14,859 nt of DNA, taken from an uncultured Neomegalonema sp. Its GTDB lineage: Bacteria; Pseudomonadota; Alphaproteobacteria; Rhodobacterales; Rhodobacteraceae. The notes beneath the pieces are model-generated. The model saw nothing but the letters and a program-made list of their open reading frames with translations. It had not been told where the DNA came from and made no database searches. Below are positions 7,849 to 13,063 of this stretch, piece after piece. The stretch covers positions 1 to 14,859 of the forward strand of contig CALFWP010000017.1 in the NCBI GenBank assembly GCA_937927905.1, in the 5' to 3' direction. The number at the start of each line of letters is the position of its first letter. The first letter of the stretch is position 1. A program made the translations under genes and the position numbers.

Positions 7849-8517
7849 TCAAAAATCCAAATTGGTGTAATGCTCGGATGGCGGCAGACCGGGCACATGA
7901 TCAGCCAGTACGCCACGAAACGCCGGACGCGATTTTATTTTCGCATACCAGATTTTCGCGGCAGGAAATTCATGCCAGGGCACCGCGCCGATATAATCGA
8001 GGCAACTGAGATGTCCGGCAGCGGCGAAATCGGCATAACTGATCCGGTCCCCGCCAAGCCATCCACGCCGCTCGATCAGCCAGGCGATATAGTCAAGATG
8101 CGTGCGCAGGTTCGCACCCCCTGCACGGATAAAGGCCGAATCCGGCTCACCCTGTTTTTTAAGTCGTTTAAAGACTCGTTCAGTGAGAAGATTTTCCGTC
8201 ACCTCATTGCGGAACTTCACATCGAACCAACCGACAAGCCTGCGAACTTCGGCCCGTTCCGCCGGTGCGGGCGGTAATAATGCCCTGGCAGGATAAACTT
8301 CTTCCAGGTACTCGCAAATCGCATTTGATTCGGTGATCAGACGGCCATTTTCTTCGATCAGAACCGGTACTTCACAAGCAGGATTGAGCTTTAACAGCTC
8401 CGTTGACCGCATCCACGGTTCATGTTCGATCAGATCAGCCTGCAATCCCTTTTCCGCAAGGGAAAGCCGAACTTTACGACAATAGGGGGAGAGAGGAAAC
8501 GAATGAAGCTCCCGCAT
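7849..8517 (-). CDS. glutathione S-transferase family protein
   Basis: A 222-residue soluble two-domain GST. The N-terminal thioredoxin-fold domain covers about residues 1-78: LSPYCRKVRLSL has S10 and C13 at the catalytic position, VPVL gives the cis-Pro P51, and ITESNAICEYL gives the glutathione gamma-glutamyl contact E63-S64. The C-terminal all-helical domain contains ISYADFAAAGHLSCLDYIG, with the conserved Asp of the N-capping box. A Ser or Cys at the active site suggests a zeta/omega/beta-like chemistry rather than a Tyr-type GST; the substrate is unknown. Its ATG overlaps the stop of the IclR gene by one base (TAATG), implying translational coupling, so its expression is tied to the regulator. 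It could be a detoxification enzyme or could act on a catabolic intermediate. Confidence 0.9.
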   Translation of the reverse strand: MRELHSFPLSPYCRKVRLSLAEKGLQADLIEHEPWMRSTELLKLNPACEVPVLIEENGRLITESNAICEYLEEVYPARALLPPAPAERAEVRRLVGWFDVKFRNEVTENLLTERVFKRLKKQGEPDSAFIRAGGANLRTHLDYIAWLIERRGWLGGDRISYADFAAAGHLSCLDYIGAVPWHEFPAAKIWYAKIKSRPAFRGVLADHVPGLPPSEHYTNLDF

Positions 8518-9305
8518 TATACGGATACTTCCTCTGACTCTTCACCAAACAGGATACTTTGAATCTGAACTGCGCCTTCTTGCAGGTCAGGTACAAATTC
8601 ACTGGCTTTTTCAAAACTGATTCGCTGGACCGGAGCATGAAATGCAACAGCACAGGAAAACCGGCCCTCAAGGTCATTAACCGGCACAGCAAAAGCCACC
8701 ATACCCGCCATAAACTCCTCGTTGTCCCATGCATACCCTGTTTCACGGACCCGCTTGATTTCTGCAAACAACTGATCTTTATTCGTAATTGTATTCGGCG
8801 CCTCTTTCGTCAGCTCGGTCGCATCCAAAATGCACATCAGGTCATTGTTACTGAATGACGCAAGAAACAGCTTTCCGCTGGCCGTGCAGTGAAACGGCAC
8901 CTCAGTCCCTACCGGCAGCTGAAATCTCAACGGCCAAGGCGTATCCACGCGGTCCAGATAAATCATTCCCGCCACAGACGGAGCCGCAACATTACATGTT
9001 TCTTCAATCTTTGAAGCTACTGATTTCAGAACCATTCTTCTGGATATGTGCAACCTTGACACAGATTGCAGTCCCATAGCCATCAACCTGGTACGGCGCG
9101 CGGGACGAAGACGTCCACTGTGATGATCCCGCAGCAAAAACCCCTCATCCTCAAGGGTGGTACACAAACGGTGCAACGTCGGTTTCGGCAAATCAATTTC
9201 TTCGCCAAGTTCGGACGGCGTCATCGGGCGTCCGCTGGTCGCGAGCGCCTCGAAGATTAACAGCATGCGTAAGTTTGTCGGAATTCGACTCGTATCGTCC
9301 ATCAT
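8517..9305 (-). CDS. IclR-family transcriptional regulator
   Basis: A 262-residue DNA-binding regulator. An N-terminal winged helix-turn-helix at about residues 10-70 contains TPSELGEEIDLPKPTLHRL (recognition helix LPKPTLHRLCTTLEDEGFL). It is followed by the IclR effector-binding domain, with RMVLKSVASKIEETCNVAAP, the conserved TASGKLFLA region (CTASGKLFLASF) and GYAWDNEEFMAGMVAFAVPV. IclR proteins bind small organic acids or aromatics and act as dimers or tetramers on divergent operators. Two adjacent ATGs exist (9305 and 9302), with no clear Shine-Dalgarno. It is divergent from the GMC dehydrogenase gene, the classical arrangement for controlling that gene and itself, and the 92-base gap contains paired inverted repeats. 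The ligand cannot be deduced from the sequence. Confidence 0.93.
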   Translation of the reverse strand: MMDDTSRIPTNLRMLLIFEALATSGRPMTPSELGEEIDLPKPTLHRLCTTLEDEGFLLRDHHSGRLRPARRTRLMAMGLQSVSRLHISRRMVLKSVASKIEETCNVAAPSVAGMIYLDRVDTPWPLRFQLPVGTEVPFHCTASGKLFLASFSNNDLMCILDATELTKEAPNTITNKDQLFAEIKRVRETGYAWDNEEFMAGMVAFAVPVNDLEGRFSCAVAFHAPVQRISFEKASEFVPDLQEGAVQIQSILFGEESEEVSV

Positions 9306-9327
9306 GAGAGTGTAATACTGCGTTTAA

Positions 9328-9346
9328 TTGAAAAAAATACTTTCAT
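9328..9346. promoter_or_regulatory. candidate operator copy 1, TTGAAA-N7-TTTCAT
   Basis: TTGAAA at 9328-9333 and TTTCAT at 9341-9346 form an inverted repeat (perfect over TGAAA/TTTCA) with a 7-base spacer. It lies 22 bases upstream of the regulator start. A second site of the same architecture follows. I infer it as an IclR-protein operator. Confidence 0.5.
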
Positions 9347-9350
9347 TTTT

Positions 9351-9369
9351 TTGAGACTCGTGGTTTCAA
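9351..9369. promoter_or_regulatory. candidate operator copy 2, TTGAGA-N7-TTTCAA
   Basis: TTGAGA at 9351-9356 and TTTCAA at 9364-9369 repeat the design of copy 1 with the same 7-base spacer and one mismatch between arms. Its centre is 23 bp from that of copy 1, about two helical turns. TTGAGA could also serve as a -35 box for the dehydrogenase gene, so protein bound here would block transcription. The downstream -10 (TAGATA near 9372) is weak. Confidence 0.5.
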
Positions 9370-9397
9370 TTTAGATACAGGTAAACACCAACCTGAA

Positions 9398-11017
9398 ATG
9401 GGGACTCCATTGGAATATGATTATGTCGTAGTTGGGGCCGGTTCTACCGGTTGTGCGTTGGCATCCAGACTTTCTGAGTCCGGTGATGCTTCTGTGGCAC
9501 TTATTGAAGCAGGCGGCCGCGACTGGAATCCCTGGATACATATTCCCGTCGGATATTTCCGGACAATGGGAAACAAGTCTGTTGACTGGTGCTATAAAAC
9601 AGAACCGGATCCCGGACTTAACGGCCGCAGCATCAACTGGCCCCGCGGCAAAGTTTGGGGCGGATCAAGTTCGCTTAACGGATTACTTTACGTACGCGGC
9701 CAGGCGGAAGATTATGATCAATGGCGGCAACTCGGCAACACCGGTTGGGGTTGGGACGATGTTCTGCCATATTTTATCCGGTCAGAAGACAATGAGCGTG
9801 GTGCAGATGACCTGCACGGCTCCGGCGGCCCCCTGGCTGTAAATGACATGCGTTTGCGCCGTGAAATTTGTGACCAATGGGTCGAGGCCGGACAGAACGC
9901 AGGGTATAATTTCAATCCTGATTATAATGGGAAAGATCAGGAAGGTGTCGGATACTTCCAATTCACCTGCCGCAAGGGTCTACGATGCAGTGCCGCGGCG
10001 GCCTACATCACACCACATCTGAAACGTAATTCGCTTGAAATCATCAGCAAAGCGCTAACACGTAAAGTCAATTTCCAGGGAAACAGCGCTGTAAGTGTGG
10101 AAATCGAGCGCGGTGGCAAAATCGAAACAATCAAAGCATGCAGAGAAATTATACTATGTGCAGGTGCCATAGGATCTCCGCAAATTCTGATGTTGTCAGG
10201 TATCGGGGACGGTGAACACCTCAGATCACACGGGATAAATGTTATTAAAGATGCTCCGGATATGGGCAGAAATCTTCAGGACCATCTGCAAGCTCGCCTG
10301 GTTCACAAATGTGCCAAACCAACGATGAATAACGAGGTCAATTCTCTGATCGGTAAGGCAAAAATTGCTGCTGAATATGCGTTAAAGCGGACCGGCCCGA
10401 TGACCATGGCGGCAAGCCTTGCTTGCGGGTTCCTGAAAACACGCGAGGATTTGGAAACACCTGATATTCAATTCCACATCCAGCCCTGGAGCGCGGATAG
10501 CCCCGCAGAAGGCCCACATAAATTTTCCGCGTTTACTTCATCGGTTTGCCAGCTGCGCCCTGAGAGCCGCGGACATTTGGAACTCGCCAGCTCCGACCCT
10601 TCTGACTACCCGCTGATACACCCGAACTACCTTGCAACACCATTGGATCAGCAGACGATGATAGACGGGGTGAAAATCGCCCGCAAAATTGCAGATGCAG
10701 AACCGTTGAAAAGTTCAATCACGTCAGAACACGCCCCGGGTGCAGATGCGCAGTCCGATGAGGATTTGCTGACTTGGATTCGTAATACATCAACAACTAT
10801 TTATCACCCCTCCGGCACCTGCCGTATGGGACAGGATGACCGCGCTATCGTAGACGAACGATTGCGTGTTAAAGGCGTATCCAATTTGCGTGTAGCAGAT
10901 TGCTCGATAATGCCGACACTCGTTTCGGGGAATACGAATGCACCCGCAATCATGATCGGTGAGAAACTCTCGGATATGATTCGCGAAGATGCTCGCCAAT
11001 ATGCAGGGGCTGCCTAA
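9398..11017 (+). CDS. GMC-family FAD-dependent alcohol dehydrogenase (choline-dehydrogenase-like)
   Basis: A 539-residue flavoprotein of the glucose-methanol-choline family, which oxidises a primary or secondary alcohol and passes electrons to a quinone or other acceptor. The FAD Rossmann motif VVGAGSTGCALASRL starts at residue 11. GMC signature 1 is PRGKVWGGSSSLNGLLYVRG at 82-101 and signature 2 is GAIGSPQILMLSGIG at 256-270. The active-site His is H470 in YHPSGTCRMG, and SGNTNAPAIMIGEK carries the catalytic-pair Asn (about N514). There is no signal peptide, so it is cytosolic or peripheral to the membrane. The substrate is not readable: family members of this grade act on choline, polyethylene glycol, aliphatic or aryl alcohols. 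ATG at 9398 is the chosen start; an in-frame TTG at 9410 preceded by GGGGA is an alternative. Only 3 bases separate it from terC. Confidence 0.93.
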   Translation: MGTPLEYDYVVVGAGSTGCALASRLSESGDASVALIEAGGRDWNPWIHIPVGYFRTMGNKSVDWCYKTEPDPGLNGRSINWPRGKVWGGSSSLNGLLYVRGQAEDYDQWRQLGNTGWGWDDVLPYFIRSEDNERGADDLHGSGGPLAVNDMRLRREICDQWVEAGQNAGYNFNPDYNGKDQEGVGYFQFTCRKGLRCSAAAAYITPHLKRNSLEIISKALTRKVNFQGNSAVSVEIERGGKIETIKACREIILCAGAIGSPQILMLSGIGDGEHLRSHGINVIKDAPDMGRNLQDHLQARLVHKCAKPTMNNEVNSLIGKAKIAAEYALKRTGPMTMAASLACGFLKTREDLETPDIQFHIQPWSADSPAEGPHKFSAFTSSVCQLRPESRGHLELASSDPSDYPLIHPNYLATPLDQQTMIDGVKIARKIADAEPLKSSITSEHAPGADAQSDEDLLTWIRNTSTTIYHPSGTCRMGQDDRAIVDERLRVKGVSNLRVADCSIMPTLVSGNTNAPAIMIGEKLSDMIREDARQYAGAA

Positions 11018-11020
11018 ACC

Positions 11021-11698
11021 ATGTGGGATACAATTTTCGATTACAGCGCAATCATCATCGCCGATTTGATTTTATCCGGCGACAATGCGCTCATTATAGG
11101 AATGGCCGCTGCCGGCCTTCCCACGGAACAGCGCAAAAAAGCAATTTTTTACGGTATGGTCATTGCGGCTGTACTACGCATTGTCTTTGCAATAATCGCG
11201 ACCAAGCTTCTGGGTGTTCCGGGCCTCTTGTTTGTTGGCGGTTTGCTTTTACTTTGGGTTTGCTGGAGCCTTTACACCGACATCCGAAACCATACCGCAC
11301 ATGACGCTGAAGGTATTGATGAAAATGCCGAAAGTGATGCGGATGACGGAAAGCCGAAGCGCACTATGAAGCAGGCATTGATTGCGATTACGATCGCAGA
11401 TGTCTCAATGTCGCTCGATAATGTATTGGCCGTTGCTGCAATTGCAGACGGCGACTCAACAAAATTGATCGTCGGGCTTGGTTTGGCAATTTTGCTGATG
11501 GCTTTTGCCGCGACACTTATTATGAAACTTTTGGCCAAATATCCGTGGATTTCATGGCTGGGGCTCATTGTGCTTCTCTATGTCGCATTTGAGATGCTGT
11601 ACCGCGGCATCACCAACTGTGAAACTGGCATTGGCCCAATTCTTGGAATTATAAGTGAGACCCAGTGCGTTCCGACCGGAAAAGGAGGCGGCCACTAA
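11021..11698 (+). CDS. TerC family integral membrane protein, YjbE type
   Basis: A 225-residue polytopic membrane protein of the TerC family (YjbE/Alx relatives), whose characterised members export or handle Mn2+ and help metallate exported enzymes. About six or seven hydrophobic helices are visible. The two family motifs are intact: ADLILSGDNALIIGM at 14-28 (D15, D21, N22) and ADVSMSLDNVLAVAA at 126-140 (D127, D133, N134), forming the presumed intramembrane metal site. A hydrophilic, acidic linker at about 90-114, with two His and many Asp/Glu, separates the two homologous halves. A Cys-containing tail (C200, C216) ends in GKGGGH. It starts 3 bases after the GMC dehydrogenase stop and must be co-transcribed with it. 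No yybP-ykoY-type leader can fit, so it lacks the Mn riboswitch often seen before this family. Confidence 0.9.
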   Translation: MWDTIFDYSAIIIADLILSGDNALIIGMAAAGLPTEQRKKAIFYGMVIAAVLRIVFAIIATKLLGVPGLLFVGGLLLLWVCWSLYTDIRNHTAHDAEGIDENAESDADDGKPKRTMKQALIAITIADVSMSLDNVLAVAAIADGDSTKLIVGLGLAILLMAFAATLIMKLLAKYPWISWLGLIVLLYVAFEMLYRGITNCETGIGPILGIISETQCVPTGKGGGH

Positions 11699-11719
11699 GG
11701 GCTGAACAGAATTTCTACT

Positions 11720-11773
11720 CACCTTTTATTTCGGCAACAGATCAATGAAACATCTGTTATTCCCGAAAAGGTG
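11720..11773 (+). other. nested imperfect hairpin upstream of the TRAP genes
   Basis: Three sets of arms nest symmetrically: CACC (11720-11723) with GGTG (11770-11773), TTTCGG (11729-11734) with CCGAAA (11763-11768), and AACAGAT (11736-11742) with ATCTGTT (11752-11758) around a 9-base loop. Seventeen base pairs in total are possible, with small internal loops. No T-run follows on the plus strand, so it is not a standard intrinsic terminator. It could be a 3'-end structure protecting the terC mRNA, a leader element, or overlapping operator palindromes. Confidence 0.5.
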
Positions 11774-11842
11774 CAATAAGATATAAGAATAGTGATTATG
11801 GAAACATGGTCACTTAAGAGACGACGAGACGACCTAAACCCC

Positions 11843-11850
11843 AGGGAGGA
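11843..11850 (+). promoter_or_regulatory. strong ribosome binding site fixing the TRAP binding-protein start
   Basis: AGGGAGGA at 11843-11850 is a near-perfect Shine-Dalgarno, 4 bases before the ATG at 11855. It decides the start in favour of the signal-peptide Met over the in-frame ATG at 11792. Confidence 0.8.
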
Positions 11851-11854
11851 TACT

Positions 11855-12949
11855 ATGGGATTTTTGAAGACCGCTGCATTGGGCATGAGCCTGGCAGCAT
11901 TCACGGCTTCGGCCGCATTCGCTGAAACAGTCATCCGTGTTCAGTCGGTTATTCCGGCAAAAGCGGACGAAGTGTTTATGCTCAACGAGTTCGGTAAAGA
12001 TGTTGCCGCGCTGACGAACGGTTCGCTGAAAATCGAAGTTCTGCCTGCCGGTGCGGTTGTCGGTGTGAAAGAAACACTCGACGCTGTTGACAAGGGCCTG
12101 ATCGAAGGCGGCTTTGCATGGACACACTACTGGTCCGGCAAGCACCCTGCCGCCATGCTGTTCGGCTCTCCTGTGGCCGGTGCCGGTGTCGGCATCGACA
12201 ATATCGCTTTCGTTTCATGGTTCCAGTATGGCGGCGGTAAAGAACTGTACGACCAGCTTTGGGATGAAATGGGCGTCAACGTAAAGGGCTTCATGCTGCA
12301 ACCGGTCGGACCGGAAGCACTGGGTTGGTTCAAAGAACCGATCACAAGCATGGATGACTTCCGCAAGTATCGCTTCCGGACACCTCCGGGAATTCCCGGC
12401 CAGACCTATAAAGATATCGGTGTTGCATCGGTTGCCATGGGTGGCGGTGACATCCTGCCTGCTCTGGAAAAAGGCACAATCGACGCGGCTGAGTGGTGCT
12501 GCCCGAAGCCAGACTCGGTGTTCGGCTTCCAGAAAGTCCTGAAGCACTACTACCTTCAGGGTCTGCACCAGGTTGTTGTTAACGCTGACATGTACATCAA
12601 CGGCGATGTATACGAAGGCCTTTCCGACCTTGAGAAAAAAGCTCTGGAAGTTGCTGCAAACGCATCGCTTTCCAAGGCAATGTCCTACCGTATTTACGAA
12701 AACGGCAAGGCTCTGAAAGACCTGGTTGAAAACCATGGTGTTCAACTGCACGACACGCCTGCGGATTACTTCCCTGCGTATATGAACGCTGCACGTGCTT
12801 CACTTGAGAAAAATGCTGCGGAAAACGAGTTCTTCGCAAAAGTCTGGCAGAGCCAGAAAGACTTTGCTGCTATAGCTGTTCCTTTCTGGGCAGGAGCCCA
12901 GGCATCGAACGCTGCTCTTGGCAAAGCCTTTGCAGACTCGGTCAAATAA
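11855..12949 (+). CDS. TRAP transporter solute-binding protein (DctP family)
   Basis: A 364-residue periplasmic receptor that captures a small solute, usually a carboxylate, and delivers it to the TRAP permease. A classic signal peptide covers residues 1-23, cleaved after AFA. The mature protein begins ETVIRVQSVIPA. Family landmarks are the hinge region FRTPPGIPG, with the carboxylate-binding Arg at R175, and IDAAEW at 209-214. The segment resembles the TakP/FcbT branch (2-oxo acids, aromatic acids), but the pocket motif reads EWCCPKPD at 213-220 where TakP-like proteins have a Gly-Pro-Tyr type sequence. QGLHQ at 235-239 replaces the Trp-rich turn. So the ligand probably differs from TakP's. 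It is followed by a terminator-like hairpin and then the permease gene. Abundant codons and a strong Shine-Dalgarno suggest high expression. Confidence 0.93.
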   Translation: MGFLKTAALGMSLAAFTASAAFAETVIRVQSVIPAKADEVFMLNEFGKDVAALTNGSLKIEVLPAGAVVGVKETLDAVDKGLIEGGFAWTHYWSGKHPAAMLFGSPVAGAGVGIDNIAFVSWFQYGGGKELYDQLWDEMGVNVKGFMLQPVGPEALGWFKEPITSMDDFRKYRFRTPPGIPGQTYKDIGVASVAMGGGDILPALEKGTIDAAEWCCPKPDSVFGFQKVLKHYYLQGLHQVVVNADMYINGDVYEGLSDLEKKALEVAANASLSKAMSYRIYENGKALKDLVENHGVQLHDTPADYFPAYMNAARASLEKNAAENEFFAKVWQSQKDFAAIAVPFWAGAQASNAALGKAFADSVK

Positions 12950-13063
12950 TCATCATCTGATTATGCTCACCCCGGTGCGAACGCACCGGGGTTTTTTCTT
13001 TATAAAATTTACCTTTTTTTCTCGGCCCTATTTCGGGCTAACAGCAGAATTGTAGGCACCGTT
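12950..13063 (+). other. intergenic region between TRAP binding protein and permease
   Basis: It contains the terminator listed separately, then an AT-rich stretch (12996-13020) and a small GCCC/GGGC hairpin at 13025-13038. No clear promoter for the permease gene could be picked out, nor a good ribosome binding site for it, in keeping with low, read-through-dependent expression. Confidence 0.4.
12969..12997 (+). terminator. intrinsic terminator/attenuator between TRAP binding protein and permease genes
   Basis: ACCCCGGTGC (12969-12978) and GCACCGGGGT (12983-12992) are exact reverse complements around the tetraloop GAAC, giving a 10-bp GC-rich stem. A run of six T (12992-12997) follows. This is a textbook Rho-independent terminator 19 bases after the binding-protein stop. 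Because the permease gene follows in the same direction, it probably acts as a partial terminator or mRNA-stabilising end that makes the binding protein more abundant than the permease. Alternatively it fully separates two transcripts. Confidence 0.88.

Larger units (their letters stand above)
11699..11854 (+). promoter_or_regulatory. leader/intergenic region before the TRAP binding-protein gene
   Basis: These 156 bases hold the nested hairpin (11720-11773), a -10-like TATAAG at 11782-11787 (five of six matches) with only weak -35 options overlapping the hairpin, and the strong Shine-Dalgarno at 11843-11850. An upstream in-frame ATG at 11792 exists but would add non-signal residues before an obvious signal peptide. 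The layout suggests that the TRAP genes can be transcribed from here, separately from dehydrogenase-terC. Confidence 0.45.

Noticed and set aside
7773..7916. 48-residue N-terminal extension of QueG with a CPVC motif and two further Cys, resembling a small zinc ribbon
   Set aside because: Most of it is read out of frame from the glutathione transferase 3' end, and QueG proteins do not carry such an extension; the Cys spacing is probably coincidence.
7687..8277. 196-codon plus-strand open frame
   Set aside because: Antisense to queG and the glutathione transferase; composition is that of a shadow frame and no motif is recognisable.
11018..11020. Mn-responsive yybP-ykoY riboswitch before terC
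   Set aside because: Only 3 bases separate terC from the preceding stop codon, leaving no room for a leader.
11792..11854. Upstream ATG start for the TRAP binding protein
   Set aside because: It would place 21 charged residues before an obvious signal peptide; the strong AGGGAGGA sits just before the ATG at 11855.
12215..12751. 178-codon minus-strand open frame
   Set aside because: Antisense to the TRAP binding-protein gene, with no domain or start signal.
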